A DNA stretch of 26,654 bases from Oscillibacter sp. (GCA_020025475.1 JAHHSA010000022.1:1-26654); one strand, 5' to 3'. Counted from the first letter of the stretch, positions 1 through 7,418 are shown. Numbers and translations: made by a program. Notes: generated by a model from the sequence alone, not told the origin.

Positions 1-1
1 T

Positions 2-78
2 GGCCCGGTAGTTCAGTTGGTTAGAACGCTAGCCTGTCACGCTAGAGGTCGACGGTTCGAGCCCGTTCCGGGTCGCCA
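2..78 (+). tRNA. tRNA-Asp (anticodon GTC)
   Basis: A complete cloverleaf can be folded. The acceptor arm 2-8 pairs with 68-74, with one G-U pair, followed by a G discriminator and an encoded CCA at 76-78. The anticodon loop reads CTGTCAC, giving anticodon GTC for aspartate. The T arm contains GGTTCGAGCCC. It sits 5 bases upstream of a second tRNA, so both are probably processed from one transcript that may begin before the window. Confidence 0.97.
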
Positions 79-83
79 TTTAT

Positions 84-159
<76 letters not shown>

Positions 160-160
160 G

Positions 161-198
161 AAAAGTCCTTGAAACGCTAGTTTCAAGGACTTTTTCTT
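161..198 (+). terminator. Rho-independent terminator of the tRNA unit
   Basis: A 14-bp perfect stem (161-174 with 181-194) closes a six-base loop and runs into a T-rich tract. It begins two bases after the CCA of tRNA-Thr, so it ends the tRNA transcript. Confidence 0.9.
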
Positions 199-317
199 TT
201 ACTTCTTCCTAAAAAGAAGATGGAAAAGCATACTGCTTTTCCTCAGACTACACCGGTGAACCGCTGACGCATCAGTGACACGGTCAGCAAAATCAGGATA
301 TCTATTCTGCAAAGATG

Positions 318-327
318 ATGGTATAAT
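318..327 (+). promoter_or_regulatory. Extended -10 promoter for the UPF0340 gene
   Basis: A consensus TATAAT at 322-327 is preceded by TG one base upstream (TGG-TATAAT), the extended -10 form. No good -35 box is visible at the usual spacing, as is common for extended -10 promoters. It lies about 40 bases upstream of the start codon at 370, in the otherwise gene-free stretch 199-369. Confidence 0.5.
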
Positions 328-369
328 GATGGTGAATTTATATCCTCAGATGATACAGGAGGTTTTCTC

Positions 370-918
370 ATGGAAATGAATATGAAGGATATTGAAATGC
401 AGGCGTGCAAGGCTGTGGAGGAGCTGCTGGAGGTGGCCAATCTCAAATCAGGCGATATTCTGGTGGTGGGCTGTTCTTCTTCTGAGATCATGGGCGGCCA
501 GATTGGCCACGCCTCCGCATTGAATGCCGCACAGGCAGCCTTTGCCGGAATCTATCCCGTCCTGAAAGAAAAGGGCATCTTTCTGGCAGCCCAGTGCTGT
601 GAGCACCTGAACCGTGCCCTGATTCTGGAGCGGGCCTGCGCCGAAAAGTATGGCTATGAGATTGTCAACGTCCATCCCCAGCCCAAGGCAGGCGGCTCCT
701 TTGCCACCACTGCCTGGAACAACTTTGAGGAACCCGTCGCCGTGGAGCATATCAAGGCCCACGCTGGTATGGACATCGGCGGCACGCTGATTGGCATGCA
801 CCTCCGGGATGTGGCCGTGCCCGTCCGCATCTCCCTGGATCATGTGGGTCAGGCCATTCTGCTCTGCGCCCGTACCCGCCCCAAGTTCGTCGGCGGCAGC
901 CGTGCTATCTACGACTGA
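370..918 (+). CDS. UPF0340 family protein (YwlG-like, TIGR01440)
   Basis: The 182-residue product matches by eye the UPF0340/TIGR01440 family typified by Bacillus YwlG, including the conserved stretches VVGCSSSEIMGG, AAQCCEHLNRA and the C-terminal GGSRAIYD. The biochemical role of the family is unknown. Members are soluble and about 180 residues long, so this copy looks full length. The start at 370 is supported by an AGGAGG ribosome site at 359-364, a few bases upstream. The gene is monocistronic, with an extended -10 promoter about 40 bases upstream and a strong terminator after the stop. Nothing in the surroundings hints at a function. Confidence 0.9.
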   Translation: MEMNMKDIEMQACKAVEELLEVANLKSGDILVVGCSSSEIMGGQIGHASALNAAQAAFAGIYPVLKEKGIFLAAQCCEHLNRALILERACAEKYGYEIVNVHPQPKAGGSFATTAWNNFEEPVAVEHIKAHAGMDIGGTLIGMHLRDVAVPVRISLDHVGQAILLCARTRPKFVGGSRAIYD

Positions 919-940
919 TTACAGCGAACACTTCAAATTC

Positions 941-984
941 AAAAAGGCGTCCGCAGTCCATTTGGACTGCGGACGTCTTTTTCG
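941..984 (+). terminator. Rho-independent terminator after the UPF0340 gene
   Basis: A 20-bp near-perfect stem (941-960 with 963-982, one G-U pair) has a minimal apical loop and ends in a T run. It starts 22 bases after the stop codon. The A-run on the other arm means it could also act on minus-strand transcripts. Confidence 0.9.
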
Positions 985-1285
985 TTCATTGGAAAAGTAT
1001 TTGCATGGCTTGTTACATCGTTTCCTGCTGAGTGGCGATCTCGTGGTTCCTCGCCTGGATCAGCACAGCCAACTTTTCTTCGCACTCTTCTTCTGTGCTG
1101 GCGCAGACATATCGACAGTCCTTCTTTCCGTCTGGTCAGATGGGGGAGTAGCGGCCCTCACACAAGTGGTCGTTGATCTGGCTCACACAGCCCGTCCCTT
1201 GGCTGCGTCCTGCCGCATGCGGTCTATACTGCCGCTGTAAATGACCAGTGTAGTGGCGTTGGATATACCTAGCAATCAAAATTAC
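985..1285 (-). pseudogene. Decayed C-terminal fragment of a tyrosine recombinase/integrase
   Basis: Read on the minus strand, this stretch gives two abutting reading segments that look like an integrase tail. The first contains LGISNATTLVIYS, resembling the LGH...TTL-YSH region around the catalytic tyrosine, followed by GSIDRMRQDAAKGR. After a frame change comes QINDHLCEGRYSP, an in-frame stop, then a Lys/Glu/Cys-rich helix with EEECEEKLAVLIQARN. I recall similar segments in clostridial integrases, but this is recognition by eye. The frame change, internal stop and absence of the N-terminal and catalytic core show it is not functional. Its proximity to two tRNA genes fits an old integration scar, though I see no flanking att repeat. 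Confidence 0.45.
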
Positions 1286-1331
1286 CTGGATAGATGAACT
1301 TTTAAAAAGTATCATCGTTTATATAAAGATA

Positions 1332-1360
1332 AAGACACGTTGGTATTGACATGATATAAT
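1332..1360 (+). promoter_or_regulatory. Candidate promoter of the two-component system
   Basis: A perfect TATAAT at 1355-1360 carries an upstream TG (TGA-TATAAT). A half-matching -35 box (AAGACA) lies at 1332-1337 with 17-base spacing. This leaves a leader of about 150 bases before the response regulator start. The rest of 1286-1517 is AT-rich and I see no gene in it. Confidence 0.5.
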
Positions 1361-1517
1361 CACAAAAAAGCAATGACAAAAATCCGGGTATATCCGAAAC
1401 TCGGTTCCGAAAAAATTAGACTGTTGTAGGAATATAGCTGAATAAACAGCCAATATGCATAGCTGAAAATGCGTTACGAACTGCTCTCAACGTAAGATAA
1501 TAAGGAGTGAATACAAA

Positions 1518-2210
1518 ATGATAAATCAGAAGGTCTGCATTTTGGTGGCAGATGATGAAAAGGAGATCCGTGATGTCCTCTGCCTGCTTTTGACCAGTGA
1601 TGGCTACGAGGTTGTGACTGCCTGCAATGGAAGAGATGCGGTTGAACAGGCCTGTGAAGACATCGATCTGTATATTCTGGATGTCAATATGCCTGAGCTG
1701 AATGGGTTTATGGCCGGGGCAGAGATTCGAAAACGGTTTGATGCGCCCATTTTTTTCCTGACCGCTTATTCCGGTGAGTCTGACAAAGTCATGGGTTTTT
1801 CAGTCGGTGCAGATGATTACCTGGTCAAGCCTTTTTCCAATATTGAATTACTGATGCGGGTCAAAGCGATCCTGCGCAGAGGCCGCATCAAAGAAGGGGT
1901 GCGCCCGCAGGATTGTGACTGCTGTCAGCTCCAGGATCTAACCATCGATCTGAACCGCCAATCGGTGTCCCGGAACGGGGAACCAATTAGCCTTACCTAC
2001 ACGGAATATAAAATTCTGGCTCTGCTGGTCAGACACAGAAAGAAGATCTTTTCTCTGGAAAATATCTATCAATCTGTGTGGGATGAGAATGCAGTCAGCG
2101 ACAGTGCCGTGATGATGCACATCAAGAACCTGAGAAAAAAATTGGGCGACAATTCCAGAGAGCCACAGTACATTAAAACGGCATGGGGCAGAGGATACTA
2201 TGTTGACTAA
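1518..2210 (+). CDS. OmpR/VanR-type response regulator
   Basis: The 230-residue protein has an N-terminal receiver domain (about 1-120) and a C-terminal winged-helix DNA-binding domain (about 135-230). The acidic pocket is D12/D13, the predicted phosphoacceptor is D55 (in LYILDVNMPE), with T82 and K104 completing the switch residues. The C-terminal part shows the OmpR-type pattern TYTEYKILALLV and the recognition-helix region VMMHIKNLRKKLG. An AAGGAG ribosome site lies 11 bases upstream of the ATG. The stop overlaps the next gene by 11 bases, so it should be co-translated with the sensor kinase. It probably regulates the membrane protein gene at 3303 and perhaps the envelope operon that follows. 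Confidence 0.93.
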   Translation: MINQKVCILVADDEKEIRDVLCLLLTSDGYEVVTACNGRDAVEQACEDIDLYILDVNMPELNGFMAGAEIRKRFDAPIFFLTAYSGESDKVMGFSVGADDYLVKPFSNIELLMRVKAILRRGRIKEGVRPQDCDCCQLQDLTIDLNRQSVSRNGEPISLTYTEYKILALLVRHRKKIFSLENIYQSVWDENAVSDSAVMMHIKNLRKKLGDNSREPQYIKTAWGRGYYVD

Positions 2211-3222
2211 AAAGAAACTGTCCAAGGAAATTCTGGTGCTCCTTGCGGTATCGATTGTAATTTCCGTTTTTCTGTGTGCATTTTTAAATCACACGGTTTC
2301 TTCCATCTGTTATCGCTATCTGGAACATGCGGGAAAATTAGGCAATGAATATCTTTTGGAGGTGGTACAGATCTGGGTCCAGGGCATCTGTCTGCTTGCC
2401 TCTGCTGTTTTCTTTGTTATCGTGTTTCTCTTCCTGCTGGGGCAAAAGCTTGTGTATTTACAGGAGATCATCAGTGGAATACAGGCTCTGAGGACACACC
2501 ACATGGATTATATGATCCCTGTAGAGGGCGATAACGAATTTACGGAACTGGCCCGGAGCATCAACTTTCTTTCTCAGACAGAACAGGAGCTGATCCGTAA
2601 GGAGGCTGCACTGACTGCGGAGAGAGAAGAGTTTATCCGCTCCATTGCCCACGATATCCGCACCCCCCTCACCTCTGTGCTGTCATACTCGGAGCTTTTG
2701 GCTTCAAAGAAAAACAGGACCGCAGAGGAAATAGATGCGTATATTAACCTGACGCTCCGAAAGGGGCAGCAGATGAAGGAACTGATGGAGCGGCTTCTTG
2801 AGAACAATGTCCGCCATGCAGAATTTTTTGAAAACGGACAGCTGCTGCTCCAACAAGTTGTGGATGACTGGGAAAGCGTTCTGTCGGAAGCTTTTTCTGT
2901 GGAAACCGACTGGTCCGGTTGTTCCAATTTCTCAGGTACCTTTGATATCCAGGAAATTTTCAGAGTCTTTGATAACCTGCTCTCCAATATCCAAAAATAT
3001 GGCGATGCACAAAGACCGGTCATTCTGCGGCTTTCTGTGCAGGAGAATCAGCTCAAGCTTGAGCAGTCAAACTACATACGGAAAGCACCGCCGGAAACAG
3101 AAAGTCATCAGCTGGGCCTGCAGACCATTACCCGTATTATTTCTCAGCATGGTGGAACCGTTGATTGGCAGCATGCTGCGGATCAATTCAAAATTACAAT
3201 CACAATCCCTGTCAATGTTTAG
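2200..3222 (+). CDS. Membrane sensor histidine kinase (VanS-like, degenerate ATPase motifs)
   Basis: The 340-residue kinase has two predicted membrane helices (about 10-32 and 61-84) separated by only about 28 residues, so there is almost no extracytoplasmic sensor domain. A HAMP-like linker follows (about 85-130). The H box FIRSIAHDIRTPLTSV places the phosphorylated histidine at H151. An N box is visible (FRVFDNLLSNIQKYG). The following DxGxG (G1) box is not recognisable and the G2 region is reduced to QLGLQTITRII. Such compact kinases often work with membrane partners that do the sensing, and the small membrane protein at 3303 is a candidate. The gene overlaps the regulator by 11 bases. Confidence 0.9.
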   Translation: MLTKKKLSKEILVLLAVSIVISVFLCAFLNHTVSSICYRYLEHAGKLGNEYLLEVVQIWVQGICLLASAVFFVIVFLFLLGQKLVYLQEIISGIQALRTHHMDYMIPVEGDNEFTELARSINFLSQTEQELIRKEAALTAEREEFIRSIAHDIRTPLTSVLSYSELLASKKNRTAEEIDAYINLTLRKGQQMKELMERLLENNVRHAEFFENGQLLLQQVVDDWESVLSEAFSVETDWSGCSNFSGTFDIQEIFRVFDNLLSNIQKYGDAQRPVILRLSVQENQLKLEQSNYIRKAPPETESHQLGLQTITRIISQHGGTVDWQHAADQFKITITIPVNV

Positions 3223-3223
3223 A

Positions 3224-3271
3224 TTTCTTTAGAATTACCTCCCATCTTTCTTTAGAGACGGCTGCTATCCT
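3224..3271 (+). promoter_or_regulatory. Tandem TTTCTTTAGA repeats overlapping an extended -10 promoter
   Basis: The decamer TTTCTTTAGA occurs twice, at 3224-3233 and 3247-3256, 23 bases start to start, roughly two helical turns. The second copy ends nine bases before TATCCT (3266-3271), which is preceded by TG (TGC-TATCCT). The repeat therefore covers the -35 position, the usual placement for an OmpR-family activator. It lies right after the kinase gene and upstream of the membrane protein at 3303, so it is a plausible target of the adjacent response regulator. Confidence 0.45.
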
Positions 3272-3302
3272 TTAAATAAATTCAAGAGCGTGGGGAAATA
3301 AC

Positions 3303-3644
3303 ATGGATTTGCTGTTCGTTTTGGTTCTTTTATTTGTGGTTTGCATTGTTGTATCTATCCTTGGATCAATCCTTTTATTTTTTGTCTGGAACAGAAAAAT
3401 CCAAAATGCCATCTTCTTTGCTTTGGCTTGCTGGGCATTCTTTATCTCTTATGTCAATGCCATCAGCATCCCGATGATCTACATTGGGCAGCAGATGCTT
3501 TCCTGGATCTTCGGGTTCATGTCAGCGGTTGCCCTGTTGATCCGCTATGCGGGGAAAACGGGAAAAAGGTACATCGTTTCCAATATTTTGGTGACAGTCT
3601 CCATTGTATCCAGTGCATTGGGTGTATTCCTTTTTATGCAATGA
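3303..3644 (+). CDS. Small polytopic membrane protein of unknown function
   Basis: The 113-residue product is almost entirely hydrophobic, with about four predicted membrane helices (roughly 2-28, 36-54, 58-79 and 88-111) and short basic loops (WNRK, RYAGKTGKRY). I do not recognise a family. A GGGGA ribosome site lies 7 bases upstream of the ATG. It follows the histidine kinase by 80 bases but has its own candidate activator-type promoter with tandem repeats, so it may be the main induced target of the two-component system, or an accessory sensor for the nearly loop-less kinase. Both roles are inference from position. Confidence 0.7.
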   Translation: MDLLFVLVLLFVVCIVVSILGSILLFFVWNRKIQNAIFFALACWAFFISYVNAISIPMIYIGQQMLSWIFGFMSAVALLIRYAGKTGKRYIVSNILVTVSIVSSALGVFLFMQ

Positions 3645-3747
3645 GCGATGTAATATCCGGTGATGCGTGTAATTTTCCCATGCGGCCATAATTGCACGAT
3701 AATTATTCTGCTTCAGGCAAAGAATTGAGAAGGCCGCCTCTCAGGTC

Positions 3748-3756
3748 TGCTATTCT
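3748..3756 (+). promoter_or_regulatory. Candidate extended -10 promoter of the envelope operon
   Basis: TGC-TATTCT at 3748-3756 resembles the TGC-TATCCT box upstream of 3303; the two share CTGCTATYCTTT. A TTGAGA lies upstream but at 20-base spacing, too far for a normal -35 box. An imperfect inverted repeat (TGAGAAGGC/GCCTCTCA) at about 3726-3743 covers the -35 region and could be an operator. Initiation here would put the 3772 hairpin at the very 5' end of the mRNA. Confidence 0.3.
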
Positions 3757-3771
3757 TTCTTAATATACAGC

Positions 3772-3816
3772 AAACCAAGGCGTGCATTTTACTGTAAAAT
3801 GCACGCCTTGGTTTTT
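3772..3816 (+). terminator. Perfect 21-bp hairpin with T run, just before the YiiX-like gene
   Basis: Positions 3772-3792 are perfectly complementary to 3794-3814 around a single central base, and five T residues follow (3812-3816). The ribosome site GGAGGA of the next gene begins immediately afterwards at 3817. It has the form of a rho-independent terminator for the transcript carrying the 3303 gene, but its position means the envelope operon must start inside or be attenuated by it. Confidence 0.75.
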
Positions 3817-3828
3817 GGAGGAAAGTTT

Positions 3829-4368
3829 ATGGAAACAAGAAATCAGGAATTCATTTATATCATGGTATCGAAAACCAATACGCTTCTGGGGCTGACCATA
3901 CAGCGGCTCCTGGGTGTTTCTTATAATCATTGCTCCATCGCACTGGATGACAGCCTGGAAACAGTCTACTCTGTGGGCCGGAAGGAGCTGTGGAACATGT
4001 TCGTGGCCGGTTTTGTGGTGGAGAGCAAAAGCAGTGGGTTCTTTGCCGCACACAACAATTCGGACATTGTACTTCTGCGGCTCCCCGTCAGCCAAGCTGA
4101 GAAAAGGAAGATCCGGCAGGTGATTGCAGAATATCAGCAGACACCTTGCAAATATAACCTCTTGGGGCTTGTTTACTGCTACCGGGGTATCCCCATAGAG
4201 CGGGAAAACCGGCTGTTCTGCTCTCAGTTTGTGGCCCAAGTGCTGCAAAGAGCGGAAATCAACGTGTTTGATAAACCGGCCTCTTTGGTCCGGCCCCATG
4301 ATTTCCTGAATGTCTCATCGGCGGAATTTGTTTACACCGGAAAAATCGGTCAGTATCAGGCTGCATAA
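3829..4368 (+). CDS. YiiX/YebB-like NlpC/P60-type cysteine hydrolase
   Basis: The 179-residue protein resembles the permuted papain-fold YiiX/YebB group. It has an N-terminal His motif (YNHCSIAL, about residues 32-39) and a later Cys motif (LFCSQFVAQVL, about 129-139), the order expected for permuted NlpC/P60 enzymes. Members are thought to be amidases, peptidases or acyltransferases acting on envelope or lipid substrates; the actual substrate here is unknown. There is no signal peptide, so it would act in the cytosol or at the inner membrane face. I chose the ATG at 3829 because GGAGGA lies 7 bases upstream; the in-frame ATG at 3799 falls inside the hairpin. It is the first gene of a four-gene operon. 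Confidence 0.8.
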   Translation: METRNQEFIYIMVSKTNTLLGLTIQRLLGVSYNHCSIALDDSLETVYSVGRKELWNMFVAGFVVESKSSGFFAAHNNSDIVLLRLPVSQAEKRKIRQVIAEYQQTPCKYNLLGLVYCYRGIPIERENRLFCSQFVAQVLQRAEINVFDKPASLVRPHDFLNVSSAEFVYTGKIGQYQAA

Positions 4369-4378
4369 GGAGCGAAGG

Positions 4379-5416
4379 ATGAAAGTGTGGATTTTAACAT
4401 CCGGCTTTGGCAACGGACATAGTTCTGTGGCCAATGCCCTGGAAGAAGAGCATCAGCGCAAGGGACATACGGTTGTGGTCAGCGATGTTGTGCAGCTTTT
4501 GTATCCCCAAAAGGCAAAGCTGATCTATGCTGTATTCAGCAGGGTGATTTGCAGACACAGCTGGCTCTATAATGTTTTGAACCAATTTGGCAGAGGGGCC
4601 TATCAGAACCCTCAGACAGCTGCTGTGCTGGAAAGAGAACTGGACCGTATTTGCCCAGATATGATCGTGACCACCTGGTCCGGCTGTGGCAGAAAGCTGG
4701 GGAAGCTGCATATCCCTGTTCATGTCTGTATCACGGATGTGGGTGTCCACGCCGGTTGGCTCTATCCCCATGCAGACAGCTATTGGGTAGCCACCACGGA
4801 GGTGGCAGATCAGCTGAGAAAGCTGGGAATTTCCCCCGAAAGAATCCGTGTCCGGGGAATTCCGGTCAGGGAAGAATTTCGGTGCCTGCCGGATAAAGCG
4901 GGCGTGCATGAAATCAAACACTTGCTCATCATGGGCGGTGGACTGGGGATTATTCCGTGGCTGGATGAGCTGTTGCAGGGGCTCAGAAATGTGCCCCAGA
5001 TCAGAATCACGGTGGTGACCGGAAAGAATCAGCAGCTTTATCAAAAGCTGAAAACTGGGTACCCCTTTGTGCAGGTCACCGGATTTGTGAACAATATCCA
5101 CGACTATCTGGCGCAGGCTGACTTCCTGATCTCCAAGCCCGGAGGAATCTCCCTCTTTGAAAGCATCTATGCCACCACTCCTTATATCGCTATGCACCCT
5201 GCCTACGAGCATGAGCTGGAAAACGCCGCTTTTATTGAAAAAAAGCAAATCGGGTTGGTGGTCCATCACGGAGAAGATACCAGTGAAAAAATCATAGAAT
5301 TATTGGCGGATGAACAACTGTGCCGTGCCTATCAGGCAAATATGGTGCGGCTGAAGCGAGACATTGAGCAAAGTCGAAGGACGTTTGAAGAGGAGATGGA
5401 GGGGTATGCCGGTTAA
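4379..5416 (+). CDS. GT28 glycosyltransferase (MGDG synthase/UgtP-like)
   Basis: The 345-residue enzyme has the two-lobed GT-B architecture of the MGDG synthase/processive diacylglycerol glucosyltransferase family. The N-terminal acceptor lobe begins with TSGFGNGHSSVANAL and the C-terminal GT28 lobe carries the nucleotide-sugar signature LISKPGGISLFE. Family members transfer a hexose from UDP-sugar to a lipid acceptor on the cytoplasmic membrane face, making glycolipids or anchors for lipoteichoic acid. The ATG at 4379 has AAGGAG and GAAGG upstream. It starts 10 bases after the hydrolase gene and overlaps the next gene by 11 bases. The exact sugar and acceptor cannot be read from sequence. 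Confidence 0.88.
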   Translation: MKVWILTSGFGNGHSSVANALEEEHQRKGHTVVVSDVVQLLYPQKAKLIYAVFSRVICRHSWLYNVLNQFGRGAYQNPQTAAVLERELDRICPDMIVTTWSGCGRKLGKLHIPVHVCITDVGVHAGWLYPHADSYWVATTEVADQLRKLGISPERIRVRGIPVREEFRCLPDKAGVHEIKHLLIMGGGLGIIPWLDELLQGLRNVPQIRITVVTGKNQQLYQKLKTGYPFVQVTGFVNNIHDYLAQADFLISKPGGISLFESIYATTPYIAMHPAYEHELENAAFIEKKQIGLVVHHGEDTSEKIIELLADEQLCRAYQANMVRLKRDIEQSRRTFEEEMEGYAG

Positions 5417-6116
5417 ATTACTGCTGCTTGCACTGTCCGCTCTGTGTGGGGGATATTTCGCCCTGGGGATCGTCACCACTGTGATCTTTCGTCTCACAAA
5501 TCCCCTCCACGAAATCTGCCGGACCGGGAAAACTCTGTGCCTGACCTTCGACGACGGTATGGATCCCCGCTACACGCCGAAACTGCTGGATTTGCTGGCA
5601 GAGCACCACATACACGCCAGTTTTTTCATTCTGGCTTCTACTGCTGAGAAGTATCCCGAGATTTTACAGAGAATGAAACAAGAGGGACATACTGTAGGGC
5701 TTCACTCCCTGAATCACCATAACCAGATCCTTGAATTTCCACACAGGTTGTGGCAGGATTTTCGAAAAAGCAGGAAGATCTTTTCAGAACTGGGCATCAA
5801 ACCGACCTACTACCGCCCTCCCTGGGGACACGTGACCCCTCTGGGCATCTGGCTTTGCAGACGATATCACCTGCAAATGGTTCTGTGGACGGTCATCATC
5901 GGAGACTGGTCGAAGAATGCCACTGTAGAAGGCCTGTGTCATAAGCTTCATGCGAAGATCTGCGGCAGTGCGGTGCTTTGTCTCCACGACGGGCGCGGAA
6001 AAAACCATGCGCCGATGAGGACCATCGGCGCACTGAAAGAAATGATTCCCCACTGGAAAAAGGAGGGCTATACGTTTGAAACGATTTCTGAATTCCTTGA
6101 AGAAAATACTGATTAA
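5406..6116 (+). CDS. Membrane-anchored polysaccharide deacetylase (CE4/NodB-type)
   Basis: The 236-residue protein has an N-terminal signal-anchor helix (about 4-30), then a CE4 deacetylase domain. Visible motifs are LTFDDG (motif 1, catalytic and metal Asp pair), HSLNH (motif 2, metal histidines), RPPWG (motif 3) and LCLHDG (C-terminal catalytic His). These enzymes remove N- or O-acetyl groups from envelope glycans outside the membrane. The ATG at 5406 follows GGAGGGG and overlaps the glycosyltransferase stop by 11 bases, which argues for translational coupling. Placement after a lipid glycosyltransferase suggests it trims the acetyl group of the glycan that enzyme starts, but peptidoglycan or a capsule are alternatives. 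Confidence 0.9.
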   Translation: MPVKLLLLALSALCGGYFALGIVTTVIFRLTNPLHEICRTGKTLCLTFDDGMDPRYTPKLLDLLAEHHIHASFFILASTAEKYPEILQRMKQEGHTVGLHSLNHHNQILEFPHRLWQDFRKSRKIFSELGIKPTYYRPPWGHVTPLGIWLCRRYHLQMVLWTVIIGDWSKNATVEGLCHKLHAKICGSAVLCLHDGRGKNHAPMRTIGALKEMIPHWKKEGYTFETISEFLEENTD

Positions 6117-7134
6117 CGGTGGACTTTTCGTCCTCATTGGTAGTTTCACCTATCGTACAGTCTTTGCAAAATCCAATTTTCATTCGGTTATTCGCCTTGC
6201 CAAAGAGAGCCAGTTGGAGTTTTTATTGTGCGGCATTGCCATGATTGGCCTGATGCTTTGTGCGGAAACTTTGACCGTCAAGCGGAATCTTGGCTTGTTG
6301 GGTGAACAGCAGTCTTTTTGCCAGTGCCTTCTCTATACATTCGCAGGCAATTTTTTCAGCGGCATCACGCCCGCAGCCACTGGTGGTCAGCCCATGGAAA
6401 TTTATATGATGCACAAAAAGGGCATCTCAGCGATCCACGGCACCCTTGCGCTGGCGATGGACCTGGCTGGCTATCAGCTCTCTGTCACCCTGCTGGGAAT
6501 CGCAGGCTACCTGTCCTTTGGATCTCTGATTCACCGCCTGCTGGGCATCCATATTTGGCTTTTATGGCTGGGGTTGGGCCTGAATACCGGACTGTTGCTC
6601 CTGCTCCTGTTTGCCATGTTTTCCAAACGGTTCATCTTCCGGCTGACAGAACTGGTTGTTCGGCTGGTGTCTCTTTTTTCCAAGGGCAGGGCCAATTCCT
6701 TCCGTGAGAGTGCAGGAACAGCCATTACACAGTATCAGGCCAGTGCAGAGCTGTTCCGCCGGAACAAGGCCTACTGCCTGGTGAACTGCCTCATCACCAT
6801 CGTCCGCATCCTTGCCATGCACTCGGCTCCTTTCTGGGTCTATAAGGCCCTGGGCCTGTCCGGTGTCTCTCCCTTCCAGATCATTGCATTGCAGTCTACG
6901 CTGCATGTCAGCTGTGCCGCGCTGCCTTTCCCCGGCGGCGTCGGCATTGCCGAAAGCAGCTTTCTCCACTACTTCAAGACTGTTTTCCCCGGATCTTTGC
7001 TGCAAAGCTCCATGATTTTGAGCCGGGGGATCGGAAGCTATCTGACCATTGCCCTGTCCGGCAGCATTTTGGTCGCCGCCCTCATCACTTCAGTTCTTCG
7101 CAGAAAACGGACTGCCGGGAAATGCGTTGTATGA
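6076..7134 (+). CDS. Lysylphosphatidylglycerol synthase TM-region family protein (YbhN/UPF0104)
   Basis: The 352-residue polytopic protein has about eight predicted helices and the features of the LPG_synthase_TM family (PF03706): an early TFAGNFFSGITPAATGGQP segment and a late LPFPGGVGIAES segment. It lacks the cytosolic transferase domain of MprF, so it is the membrane part alone; such proteins are thought to move or help move lipids across the membrane. The start is probably a TTG at 6076 with AGGAGG at 6061-6066, both inside the deacetylase gene, giving a 41-base overlap. No nearby in-frame ATG offers an alternative. As the last gene of the operon it could flip the glycolipid made by the GT28 enzyme. 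Confidence 0.85.
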   Translation: MKRFLNSLKKILINGGLFVLIGSFTYRTVFAKSNFHSVIRLAKESQLEFLLCGIAMIGLMLCAETLTVKRNLGLLGEQQSFCQCLLYTFAGNFFSGITPAATGGQPMEIYMMHKKGISAIHGTLALAMDLAGYQLSVTLLGIAGYLSFGSLIHRLLGIHIWLLWLGLGLNTGLLLLLLFAMFSKRFIFRLTELVVRLVSLFSKGRANSFRESAGTAITQYQASAELFRRNKAYCLVNCLITIVRILAMHSAPFWVYKALGLSGVSPFQIIALQSTLHVSCAALPFPGGVGIAESSFLHYFKTVFPGSLLQSSMILSRGIGSYLTIALSGSILVAALITSVLRRKRTAGKCVV

Positions 7135-7164
7135 AAAATCCATACGGAAGGAACGGAGCTATGC

Positions 7165-7417
7165 ATGAGGAATATTGATTTTAAGTTCGGGGACCGTTGT
7201 CCCCTGAGCTTCGATCTCAGGCAGGCAGGCGCTTTGATAGGGCACAGCCTATGATGTCTTCTTCGGCGTCTTTCAAACAGAGGAGAGATTGGTGATTTCT
7301 GTGGCGGCTCATGGAGTTCTTCTTGCCAAAGGTAAGCTGAAAACCGGAGCGTTTTCTGATTTGAAATGGGAGCATTCTGTAAAGAACTGTTGGATCACAA
7401 AGAAAGGAATTGATTGA
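7165..7417 (+). pseudogene. Small frame-disrupted ORF pair, unknown
   Basis: An ATG at 7165, with GGAAGGAACGGAG upstream, opens a 29-codon frame ending near 7254. At 7241 a second frame becomes open and continues to a TGA at 7415-7417, just before the next gene; it reads DVFFGVFQTEERLVISVAAHG and then a Lys-rich stretch with KGKLKTGAFSDLKWEHS. Joined, the two would make a plausible small protein, so a one-base indel is possible. Alternatively the second part is an intact 41-codon gene starting at GTG 7292 with AGGAG six bases upstream. I recognise no family. It lies between the envelope operon and the ABC module and fills most of that gap. Confidence 0.3.
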
Positions 7418-7418
7418 T

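Noticed and set aside
3799..3828. Upstream ATG for the YiiX-like gene
   Set aside because: It lies inside the 21-bp hairpin without a ribosome site, while ATG 3829 has GGAGGA at proper distance.
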